NCBI GenBank assembly: GCA_910588775.1
Contig: CAJURH010000009.1
Span: 17,195-81,194, forward strand
Source of the DNA: an uncultured Lachnospiraceae bacterium
GTDB lineage: Bacteria > Bacillota > Clostridia > Lachnospirales > Lachnospiraceae
Length of the DNA stretch: 64,000 nucleotides
Direction of reading: 5' to 3'
Shown here: one piece after another, positions 33,574 to 41,479 of the stretch
How the letters are laid out: every line of letters starts with the position of its first letter
How positions within the stretch are numbered: position 1 is the first letter of the stretch
The notes under the pieces: model-generated
What the model saw: the letters and a program-made list of their open reading frames with translations, nothing else
Database searches by the model: none
Told to the model about the DNA's origin: nothing
Translations under genes and position numbers: made by a program

Positions 33574-34446
33574 ATGAGTATTACAATTACTGGCCACACC
33601 CAGCTAACCGGGCTTCTGGGCAGTCCGGTGGCCCACAGCATCTCCCCCCGGATGCATAACGAGAGCTTCCAATACTGGAATCTGGACTATGTATATCTGT
33701 GCTTTGACGTGCAGGAGGCGGCGCTTGCCACGGCGGTGTCGGGATTAAGAACTATGGGCGTGCGCGGATTTAACCTGACTATGCCCTGCAAGAACCGGAT
33801 GGTGGAGCTGTGCGACTGCCTCTCTCCGGCCGCACGGCTTATAGACGCTGTGAATACCGTGGTCCATGAAGATGGGCGTTTAACCGGACATAACACAGAC
33901 GGCGTGGGCTTTGTGCGCGCTCTTAAAGACGCCGGGCATGAAATAAAAGGACAGACCGTGACGCTTCTGGGGGCCGGCGGCGCCGCCACGGCCATCTGCG
34001 TGCAGGCGGCTCTTGACGGAGCAAAAGCCATCCATGTCTTTGCCCGGCCCACCAGCCGTTTCTGGGGCCGGATGCAGCGGCTGGCCGATGAGATTAACCG
34101 CTCCTACCCCTGCCGCGTCACCTTAATGGAGCAATCCGACCATGCACAGCTTTTGCATGCGTTGGAAGAAAGCCAGCTTCTTGTAAATGGCACATCGGTG
34201 GGCATGGCGCCAAACACGGAAGAATCTCTGATTACAGATCCCGCCTGTTTTCATCCGGGCCTGGTGGTTTTCGACGCTATTTATAATCCCAGACAGACCC
34301 GGCTTTTAGAGCTGGCTAAAGACGCCGGGTGTGAAACCTGCAATGGCTTGTATATGCTTTTGTACCAGGGCGCGGAGGCTTTTTCTCTGTGGACTGGACA
34401 AGACATGCCCATTTCGCACATCAAGTCCAGTTGTTTTTCTCAATGA
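33574..34446 (+). CDS. aroE: Shikimate dehydrogenase
   Basis: A 290-residue AroE reducing 3-dehydroshikimate with NADPH. It has LLGSPVAHSISPRMHN, the catalytic Lys in NLTMPCKNRM, NTDGVGFVRAL and the NAD(P) loop GAGGAATAI. ATG 33574 follows TTGGAGG by 7 nt. Its end overlaps the convergent thrS end by 7 nt. Confidence 0.95.
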   Translation: MSITITGHTQLTGLLGSPVAHSISPRMHNESFQYWNLDYVYLCFDVQEAALATAVSGLRTMGVRGFNLTMPCKNRMVELCDCLSPAARLIDAVNTVVHEDGRLTGHNTDGVGFVRALKDAGHEIKGQTVTLLGAGGAATAICVQAALDGAKAIHVFARPTSRFWGRMQRLADEINRSYPCRVTLMEQSDHAQLLHALEESQLLVNGTSVGMAPNTEESLITDPACFHPGLVVFDAIYNPRQTRLLELAKDAGCETCNGLYMLLYQGAEAFSLWTGQDMPISHIKSSCFSQ

Positions 34447-36407
34447 TTGGAATTGTCCTGTTCCACTTGGATTTTCCGTATTTCCTTGGTGCGGATTTCT
34501 TCTGTGATTTCGGAAATGAATGTATCCAGGGTTTTTGGCCCTTCGTCTCCCAGGTAGCGGCTCCGGACAGACGCCAGCCCCTCTTCCTGCTCTTTGGCGC
34601 CCACCACCAGCATGTAGGGCACTTTGTCCAGCCGGGCTTCCCGGATTTTGTACCCCATTTTCTCGGACCGCTGGTCCACCGAACAGCGGATGGAGGCTTC
34701 TTTTAACCGGGTTTCCACCTGGGCGGCGTAATCGTGGAATTTCTCAGAAATGGGGATGACCCGCACCTGTTCCGGACAGAGCCAGGTGGGGAACAGTCCG
34801 GCGTATTTCTCAATGAGCCAGGCCAGCGTCCGCTCGTAGCAGCCCATGGAGGTCCGGTGAATGATGTACGGGCGTTCCTTCTCTCCGTCGGCGTTGATGA
34901 AAGTCATATCAAAACGTTCCGCCAGGAACATGTCCAACTGAATGGTAATCATGGTGTCTTCCTTGCCATACACGTTTTTGGCCTGAATGTCCAGCTTCGG
35001 GCCGTAGAAGGCGGCCTCCCCTTCTTCCTCTGTGTAGGGAATGCCGATGTGGTTTAGGATTTCCCGCATCATGTCCTGCACCTGGTTCCATGTCTTCTCA
35101 TCTCCCAGGTATTTTTCCTGGTCGTTGGGGTCCCACAGGGAGAGACGATAGGTCACGTCCTCTTCCACGCCCAGCGTGGTCAGGCAGTATTTAGCCAGGT
35201 CCACGCATCCTTTGAATTCCTCTTCAATCTGGTCTGGGCGCACAATCAGATGGCCCTCGCTGATGGTGAACTGGCGAACGCGGGTCAGACCGTGCATTTC
35301 GCCGGATTCCTCATTCCGAAACAGCGTGGAGGTCTCCCCTAAACGCACTGGCAAATCCCGGTAACTGTGCTGCTCCGCCTTATATACATAATACTGGAAC
35401 GGACAGGTCATGGGTCGCAGGGCGAAGATCTCTTTGTCCTTTTCCTCGTCTCCCAAGATGAACATGCCGTCTTTGTAGTGGCCCCAGTGGTCGGAAATCA
35501 CATACAAATCGCTCTTGGCCATCAGCGGCGTCTTGGTGCGCACATAGCCCCGCTTGGCCTCTTCGTCCTCAATCCACCTCTGCAGTTCCTGGATAATGGT
35601 CACGCCTTTTGGCATCAAAAGGGGCAGCCCCTGGCCGATGACGTCCACTGTGGTGAATAGCTTCATTTCCCGTCCCAGTTTATTGTGGTCTCTCTTCTTC
35701 GCCTCCTCCAACTGGGCCAGATGTTCTTTTAGCTCGTCCTTGGTTCCGTAAGCAGTGCCATACACACGGGTCAGCATCTGGTTTTTCTCGCTGCCCCGCC
35801 AGTAAGCCCCGGAAGAGGACAGCAATTTGAAAGCCTTCACGCCTTTGACGTTCATCAGATGCGGTCCGGCGCACAGATCCACCCAGTCGCCTTGGGAATA
35901 GAAGGAAATCTCTGCGTCCTTTGGCAAATCTTCGATTAGCTCAACTTTATAAGGCTCGTCTTTCTCCTTGAAAAAGGCAATGGCCTCCTCCCTGGATTTG
36001 GTGAAACGCTCCATCTTGGCGCCTTTTTTTATAATCTTTTTCATCTCTTTTTCAATGGCGTCCAAGTCTTCCTGGGAAAAAGGCGCGCACTCGAAGTCAT
36101 AGTAAAAGCCTGTGTCAATGGAAGGGCCAATAGCCACTTTCGCCTGGGGATAAAGGGTCTGCACTGCCTGGGCCAGCACATGGGATGCGGTGTGCCGAAG
36201 AGCCGCCAGACCTTTCTCGTCTCTGGCGGTGAGTATGTTCAACTGGCAGTCCTGGGACACCTCCGTGCGCAGGTCCACCACCTGTCCGTCGATTTCTCCG
36301 GCGCAGGCGGCCCGGGCCAGTCCCTCGCTGATGTCGCTGGCAATGTCGATCACAGACATGGCCTGGGAATATTCTTTGGTTGTTCCATCTTTCAATGTAA
36401 TAATCAT
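34440..36407 (-). CDS. thrS: Threonyl-tRNA synthetase
   Basis: A 655-residue class II ThrRS: TGS domain (1-60), editing/second additional domain with HxxxH (RHTASHVLAQAV) and SGDWVDLCAGPHL-type region, class II core (MTCPFQYYVYK, RNEESGEMHGLTRVRQFT), and anticodon-binding domain (about 555-650). Expression is predicted to be controlled by the upstream T-box. Confidence 0.97.
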   Translation of the reverse strand: MIITLKDGTTKEYSQAMSVIDIASDISEGLARAACAGEIDGQVVDLRTEVSQDCQLNILTARDEKGLAALRHTASHVLAQAVQTLYPQAKVAIGPSIDTGFYYDFECAPFSQEDLDAIEKEMKKIIKKGAKMERFTKSREEAIAFFKEKDEPYKVELIEDLPKDAEISFYSQGDWVDLCAGPHLMNVKGVKAFKLLSSSGAYWRGSEKNQMLTRVYGTAYGTKDELKEHLAQLEEAKKRDHNKLGREMKLFTTVDVIGQGLPLLMPKGVTIIQELQRWIEDEEAKRGYVRTKTPLMAKSDLYVISDHWGHYKDGMFILGDEEKDKEIFALRPMTCPFQYYVYKAEQHSYRDLPVRLGETSTLFRNEESGEMHGLTRVRQFTISEGHLIVRPDQIEEEFKGCVDLAKYCLTTLGVEEDVTYRLSLWDPNDQEKYLGDEKTWNQVQDMMREILNHIGIPYTEEEGEAAFYGPKLDIQAKNVYGKEDTMITIQLDMFLAERFDMTFINADGEKERPYIIHRTSMGCYERTLAWLIEKYAGLFPTWLCPEQVRVIPISEKFHDYAAQVETRLKEASIRCSVDQRSEKMGYKIREARLDKVPYMLVVGAKEQEEGLASVRSRYLGDEGPKTLDTFISEITEEIRTKEIRKIQVEQDNSNH

Positions 36408-36444
36408 GGTATTTTCTCCTTTTTACAAAATTTACACAACAAAA

Positions 36445-36715
36445 AACCCGCCCCTGCAACAATTCTTCCTTGCAAGGGGCGAGTCAGATATGTCCGAACC
36501 GCGGTTCCACCCTTTTTGCCGTTTCTCTTATCCTCTTGTGAAAAACAGCCTCTTTCTTGATGATAACGGAATCACCGGGCTGGATTAGAGCCACTCAGAG
36601 TTGGTCTTCAGATGCTTCTGCAGTGGAATGCTTCCAGCGCACGTCTGGTCCCAGACGGGCATTCCTCTCTGGAAAGTTTTCACATCTTACTCTTCTCTTC
36701 ATCGTTTTACTTGAT
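36445..36715 (-). ncRNA. T-box leader of thrS
   Basis: The conserved T-box AGGGTGGAACCGCGG is at 36513-36499 (minus strand). It is followed by a terminator hairpin (GCCCCTTGCA / TGCAGGGGC, 36480-36450) with a GGGTTTTTT tail. A long stem I region lies upstream; an ACC triplet at 36605-36603, in GAAGACCAAC, is a plausible Thr specifier. Uncharged tRNA-Thr should favour antitermination. This fills the 374-nt gap upstream of thrS. Confidence 0.92.
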
Positions 36716-36727
36716 TTTTCTGCAACT

Positions 36728-36755
36728 ATTATAACACAAAAATAATTTCTGTCAA
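36728..36755 (-). promoter_or_regulatory. thrS promoter
   Basis: Minus strand: TTGACA (36755-36750), 16-nt spacer, TATAAT (36733-36728), upstream of the T-box. Confidence 0.8.
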
Positions 36756-36781
36756 ATTGAAATTTCTCTTAATTTTTATGG

Positions 36782-39541
36782 TTATTTTTTTACTACTACT
36801 TTCCAGGTTGTTTTCACGGTTCCGATTTTCACGGTGACTTTCACAGTTCCGGCCGCTTTCGCCGTCAGTTTTCCAGTCTTCTTGTTGATGGACGCAAGCT
36901 TCGTCTTATCCACGGACCAAGACGCTGCGCCGGATACTCCATATTTTTTGACTTTGAGCGTCAAAGACTTTCCCTTCTTTACGGATTTCTTGCCGGAAAT
37001 CTCCAGAGATGGTTTTTTGACGGTTATCTTTGTCTGAAGCGTTTTTTTGCTTTTGTCGCTTAAAGTCACCATTGCAGTGATCGTGGCGTTTCCCGCTTTC
37101 AGTCCGGTCACTTTGCCATTTGCAGTTACAGACGCTTTTTTCGGAGCGCTGGATACATACGCCACGGAGGCAATGCGCAGCCCCGCTTTTTGCAGCGTCT
37201 TTGTAAAGTTCTTCGGATAATTGGGCTTAAGCGTTACTGTGTGAGATACTTTTCCTGTGTACAGCGTGGCGGTTGTCTTGGATATCTTGGTGGCGTTCAA
37301 CGCCTTCTTCGCCGCCTGTATTTCCGCCTGGTTTCCCGCTTTGACAGTTACAGTTGTCTGAAGCGTCTTTTTGCTTCCATCGTTTAACGTGACTGTGGTG
37401 GTGATTGTGGCGCTTCCCGCTTTTATCCCGGTCACTTTGCCGTTTGCGGTCACAGACGCTATTTCAGGACGGCTGGATTTGTATGCCACGGAAGCGATGC
37501 GCAGTCCCGCCTTTTGCAGAATTTCTGTAAAATTTTTCGGATATTCTGGCTGAATCGTTGCTGTATTGCCTTTGTTTCCTGTTTGCAGGGCTATGGAAGC
37601 TTTGGATATTTTCGTGGCGCTTAGCGCATCTTTTGCAGCTTTTATTTCCGCCTGGTTTATGTATCTGTAAGGGATTGCATTTTCTTTTGCGTAGAATTCC
37701 GCATAGCTTCCCAGCTTTACAACCAATTCCAGTTGAGTGCAACCATCAAATGCAAACTCGCCAATACTTGTAATGCTTTCTGGCAGTTCCAGACTGGTCA
37801 GACCAACGCAATTCTGGAATGCGAATTTCCTTATGCTGGTCACGGCTTTCCCGGCTATACGCGCTGGAACTTTCACCTGACTTTGAGTTCCAAGGTATTT
37901 TGTAATCTGTACCGTGCCGTCTTTTCTCCCCTGGTACTGGTAATCGCCCTCTGTCAACATCTCATCTTCAAAAACAATTTTGAACGGAAAAGCAATTAAA
38001 TTGTCATTTACCTTTATATTCCCATAAAAATAGCAATAGGGATAATCCCATGCCGTTTCATCATCCCAATCTCCTTTATCGGAAATTGTAACGACGCCGT
38101 CCGCATTTCCTAATGTAAAATCGCCTGTGTAATTCTGCCAGTCTTCGTCATCTACATAGAAATTAGGGTTGACGCAGACTGATTCCGTTCCGGCCAGGTT
38201 GTCTTTTGTGTAAGTCGTAATCCTGGTTTTTAATTTTACAGCAGAGCCTTTTGAAGCTGGCAATGAGATATCCTCTCGAAAACTTCCATAAGAGCAGGGC
38301 GGCTGCTGGGCAATCTGTATCTCTTCGTCGCCGTCAATTCTGTACAGAGCGGCCGCTGTAACTTCATCTTTTACCTGTACATAGAAAGAGGCTGTGTCCA
38401 CCCGTTTATCATTGACATAAAAATCTACATATACCTGGCATTCTCCCAAATTATTCGCCTGCACAACGCCATTGGCGTCTATCGCAATCACTGGCTCATC
38501 CTGGGATGGCCTGTATTCCACTCTATAATCGTCTAAAGACACTTCCGTCCATACATCGTCTTCTCCATTGGGAGCTTTTGTTATGCAGTCTAGGACTGGC
38601 TGTATCTGTAATTTCTGGCCGGCCACAAGATGATACTCTGTACTTCTCACTCCATTTACATGCCAACCTCCCAGATATTTTTTATCTGTTACAGTAAATT
38701 CGAACTGGCCGCTCTCCGTGAATTTCTCGTCCCCATATGTCACAGCGGCCGTATAACGCACGGTTGTGGAACCCAGACCTGTCGCCTTCATCTTATAGAC
38801 GCCATTCTTTTTCTCTATAGCGAGAACCGTTGGATCGTCTGCTTGCATATAATCAAAAACCGATTCCATTTCCTCATGTATAAGGATGCCGTCTTCATTT
38901 TCTCCATAAACTGTACAATGAGGGGGTTCCATTTCCTCGTCATATCCAGGAAGCTCTTCCAAATTGCCGTAAAAATTACTCCAACTGGCCACTAGATTCG
39001 CGATACGAAAAACACAGTCCACTTTGTTTCCTTCGACTTCATGGCCATCCAAATCTATGGAAACGGAAAAGTAATAGGTAATTCCCTGCTCCAGCCGATA
39101 GGCGTCCCACACACGGTCTTCAGATGTTCTCTCCACATTCTCTGCAGCCTGCCGCTCTCCATTTTCGTCATAATACCAGAAACCATAATATCCATATCCA
39201 GTATACCCTGTCTCCTGGACCCCGGATACATCAATTTGATAATATTTCGTTTTTTCCGGCGTGAAGGAAATAATCGTTTTCTCATCCTCCAAGGTACTGC
39301 ATTGAATGGGATTATTCCCCTCCTTCAGCGGGATTGCCGCCGCCTCTTCAAGATTGCCTGCTTGGACCATTTCCGCCGGATCATCTGGTAAAATCTCCAA
39401 GCTCTTTTTTTCTCCTTCAGCTGCGATGCTGATAGAAACTGAATTTGGGCTTGCCATTGCCGGTAAAGGAATGGCCGTTGCCACCAAGACGGCTGTCGTT
39501 AGACCGCATGTGATTTGTTTCCATTTCTTCCACTTTTTCAT
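36782..39541 (-). CDS. Large secreted protein with LRR_5 and Ig-like (BIG_2) repeats
   Basis: A 919-residue exported protein. The signal peptide (MKKWKKWKQ start, about 31 residues, ending AMA) is followed by a long N-terminal region with Ig-like segments, a BspA-type leucine-rich unit (about 590-640: AFQNCVGLTSLELPESITS), then two near-identical BIG_2-like units (each starting A-L-ATKIS and ending TVTVK or KITVK) and a third Ig-like domain at the C-terminus. There is no LPXTG motif, so attachment is non-covalent or it is released. Adhesive function is inferred from domains only. Confidence 0.85.
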   Translation of the reverse strand: MKKWKKWKQITCGLTTAVLVATAIPLPAMASPNSVSISIAAEGEKKSLEILPDDPAEMVQAGNLEEAAAIPLKEGNNPIQCSTLEDEKTIISFTPEKTKYYQIDVSGVQETGYTGYGYYGFWYYDENGERQAAENVERTSEDRVWDAYRLEQGITYYFSVSIDLDGHEVEGNKVDCVFRIANLVASWSNFYGNLEELPGYDEEMEPPHCTVYGENEDGILIHEEMESVFDYMQADDPTVLAIEKKNGVYKMKATGLGSTTVRYTAAVTYGDEKFTESGQFEFTVTDKKYLGGWHVNGVRSTEYHLVAGQKLQIQPVLDCITKAPNGEDDVWTEVSLDDYRVEYRPSQDEPVIAIDANGVVQANNLGECQVYVDFYVNDKRVDTASFYVQVKDEVTAAALYRIDGDEEIQIAQQPPCSYGSFREDISLPASKGSAVKLKTRITTYTKDNLAGTESVCVNPNFYVDDEDWQNYTGDFTLGNADGVVTISDKGDWDDETAWDYPYCYFYGNIKVNDNLIAFPFKIVFEDEMLTEGDYQYQGRKDGTVQITKYLGTQSQVKVPARIAGKAVTSIRKFAFQNCVGLTSLELPESITSIGEFAFDGCTQLELVVKLGSYAEFYAKENAIPYRYINQAEIKAAKDALSATKISKASIALQTGNKGNTATIQPEYPKNFTEILQKAGLRIASVAYKSSRPEIASVTANGKVTGIKAGSATITTTVTLNDGSKKTLQTTVTVKAGNQAEIQAAKKALNATKISKTTATLYTGKVSHTVTLKPNYPKNFTKTLQKAGLRIASVAYVSSAPKKASVTANGKVTGLKAGNATITAMVTLSDKSKKTLQTKITVKKPSLEISGKKSVKKGKSLTLKVKKYGVSGAASWSVDKTKLASINKKTGKLTAKAAGTVKVTVKIGTVKTTWKVVVKK

Positions 39542-39628
39542 ACTTCATTTCCCCTTTTCATTTTTTAGGAAATCGCAAAACGCCCAATTCATGACATCTG
39601 AAAGCATTTTCACAATTACCTATTTACC

Positions 39629-39658
39629 ATTATACACTTTCAAATTGCCTATTAGCAA
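39629..39658 (-). promoter_or_regulatory. Promoter for the surface protein
   Basis: Minus strand: TTGCTA (39658-39653), 18-nt spacer, TATAAT (39634-39629); about 90 nt of 5'UTR. Confidence 0.6.
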
Positions 39659-39678
39659 CTATTTTCTATATATAATTA

Positions 39679-39721
39679 AAAAAGACACAGCATTCATCCA
39701 ATCAGAAAACTGTGCCTTTTT
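39679..39721 (-). terminator. Terminator after the YdcF-like gene
   Basis: AAAAAGGCACAG / CTGTGTCTTTTT (minus-strand sense) has a 19-nt loop and a T-rich tail. Confidence 0.75.
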
Positions 39722-39729
39722 ATTTGATT

Positions 39730-40488
39730 TTAAACATTCCCCACCAGCTTTTCTTTCACCAGCGCAAAAGCCTCCCGCACCATAAAATGGGGCTGGTACG
39801 ACCACTGGGACGGCGCAGGGATGCCATAGACCTTCTCGTACCCTTGATGCTTCGCCAGCTTCAGGCTCCGGTACACGTGGAAATTCTGGGTTACCAGCCC
39901 GGTTTTCTTTTCTTTGACTGGCGCAAGTTTCGCGCAAAAGTCCAGATTCTCCCATGTGCTTGTGGACGTTTCCTCCAGAATCATCCGTTCCTTTTCAATT
40001 CCCATTTTCAGCAGCTCCCGTTGGATGCAGACGGCCTCTGTCATCTCTTCCCCAGGCCCTTGTCCACCGGACAGAATCGCCACCGTGGATGGATGATCCT
40101 TCAGATACTGGCCCGCTTTTTCAATTCTCTTTCGCAAAGCCCGGCTGGGGCGCTCACCCCGCACCTGTGCGCCCAGCACAACGATATAATCCAGATTCTT
40201 TTGAGGTTGTCCGCTCATGCCGCTGATTATCAGAAGCTCCAGGAAGGCGAAGATAAAGAATCCGAACAGAAACATCCCGTAAAGACCCACCTTCACGCCT
40301 CTGGGCAATATTTGCGTCCACAAACGGGTCCATCCCAGCGTATAACCGAAACAGACAAGAAAAATCCCCGCCAATAGCCAGATAATGGCAAAATCCATGC
40401 CGAAAAATGTCAGGGAAATATAATATCCCAGGCATAGAATGCCCAGGATCAAAAGCGCTGTCGCCATTAGGCGTTTCTTCCGCAGCAT
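39730..40488 (-). CDS. YdcF-like DUF218 membrane protein
   Basis: A 252-residue protein: about three N-terminal TM helices (residues 5-85) followed by a DUF218/ElyC-SanA-YdcF domain (VVLGAQVRGERPS, AILSGGQGPGEEMTEA, FHVYRSLKLAKHQGY). Members are linked to envelope functions, but the activity is not established. The start could be 40488 or the ATG at 40467 that overlaps the SEC-C gene stop (TAATG). Confidence 0.85.
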   Translation of the reverse strand: MLRKKRLMATALLILGILCLGYYISLTFFGMDFAIIWLLAGIFLVCFGYTLGWTRLWTQILPRGVKVGLYGMFLFGFFIFAFLELLIISGMSGQPQKNLDYIVVLGAQVRGERPSRALRKRIEKAGQYLKDHPSTVAILSGGQGPGEEMTEAVCIQRELLKMGIEKERMILEETSTSTWENLDFCAKLAPVKEKKTGLVTQNFHVYRSLKLAKHQGYEKVYGIPAPSQWSYQPHFMVREAFALVKEKLVGNV

Positions 40489-40982
40489 TTCTTATATTTC
40501 TTTCCCGATCCACAGGGACATGGATCGTTGCGGCCTACCTTCGGGCCTTTCACGATTGTGCCGGATTTCTTCTGTTCCAGGTACAATCTCTTTTTCGTCT
40601 CTTCATCGAATATTTTATCCCACTGAGGCAGATTGTAAAGCCAATCCGCTCTGGCGTCTACCATATTTTTGTAGAGCTTTTCTTTGTCAAATCCCAGATT
40701 CACCACAGTATCTTCCGTCATCTCTTCGATGGGATTGGCTTCCTTTAAGCTGTCGTTGATCCCATCCAGAAATCCGGTCATGGTGAATACATCCTGCTTA
40801 TACTTCTCAGCCAGTTCTTTTACGGTTCCAGTTACCACCTCATCGGGGTTCTCCAGTAATTGCTCGTAGATGCCTTTCTCGATATTGAAATAAGTGGCCC
40901 AAAACTTCTGCAGCTTCCCTCTGTCTGCAGACTCGTCGTAGGCGACGTCTCTCCATTTTTCTAAAATTTTCTTCTCACTCAT
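40467..40982 (-). CDS. SEC-C motif zinc-binding protein
   Basis: 171 residues. A helical N-terminal region is followed by a C-terminal SEC-C zinc motif (CPCGSGKKYKKCC, residues about 156-168), like the SecA C-terminus. It probably binds zinc and perhaps the ribosome or SecB-like partners; the role is unknown. It overlaps the YdcF-like gene. Confidence 0.85.
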   Translation of the reverse strand: MSEKKILEKWRDVAYDESADRGKLQKFWATYFNIEKGIYEQLLENPDEVVTGTVKELAEKYKQDVFTMTGFLDGINDSLKEANPIEEMTEDTVVNLGFDKEKLYKNMVDARADWLYNLPQWDKIFDEETKKRLYLEQKKSGTIVKGPKVGRNDPCPCGSGKKYKKCCGRNA

Positions 40983-41134
40983 GGTATCTATTTCCTCTTT
41001 TCCAAAGTTTTCCGTTCTGATTTGTAACGCATATGATTATAGCACGTCTTCTACAAAAAAACAATCCGCTTTTCATTTCATAAAATAGGGAAAATGCCTA
41101 AGGCAGAACAGCCCTGGACAAGTACACAGGAAAA

Positions 41135-41208
41135 TCGGGGCAACAGGATTTGAACCTGCGACCTCACGGCCCCCAGCCGTGCGCGCTACCAAGCTACGCC
41201 ATACCCCG
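41135..41208 (-). tRNA. tRNA-Pro (anticodon GGG)
   Basis: 74 nt without encoded CCA. The acceptor CGGGGTA pairs with TGCCCCG, discriminator A. The anticodon stem CACGG/CCGTG has loop CTGGGGG, so the anticodon is GGG. The T arm contains GGTTCAAATCC. Confidence 0.95.
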
Positions 41209-41217
41209 GTGAATTCT

Positions 41218-41245
41218 ATTATAACAAATTGACAAAAAAAATCAA
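41218..41245 (-). promoter_or_regulatory. tRNA-Pro promoter
   Basis: Minus strand: TTGATT (41245-41240), 16-nt spacer, TATAAT (41223-41218), ten bases before the tRNA. Confidence 0.65.
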
Positions 41246-41376
41246 CCATTTTTTTCAAAAATTTTTTGAACGTATACATCCATACGGGTAATGCTGCAAT
41301 CTCCAACATTCCCATTATTCCAACTACCACGTCAGACAATTATCTGTAAACAATAACAAAGACCTTTCCAACAAGC

Positions 41377-41405
41377 TTGACAAAATTTTTGCAAACCAGT
41401 AGAAT
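41377..41405 (+). promoter_or_regulatory. leuS promoter
   Basis: TTGACA (41377-41382), 17-nt spacer, TAGAAT (41400-41405). Confidence 0.8.
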
Positions 41406-41423
41406 AGAGAGCAGAAACGGATG

Positions 41424-41446
41424 CCCCTGGACGAGAGGTTCAGGGG
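41424..41446 (+). promoter_or_regulatory. Leader hairpin in leuS 5'UTR
   Basis: CCCCTGGAC / GTTCAGGGG forms a 9-bp stem with loop GAGAG just before the SD. There is no T-box core and only a short TATTTT follows, so its role (stability or attenuation) is uncertain. Confidence 0.5.
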
Positions 41447-41479
41447 TATTTTCGTAAATATGAAGGAGGAGTGAAAAAC

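Noticed and set aside
41073..41339. 88-codon minus-strand ORF spanning the tRNA-Pro region
   Set aside because: It runs through tRNA-Pro and its promoter and has no SD.
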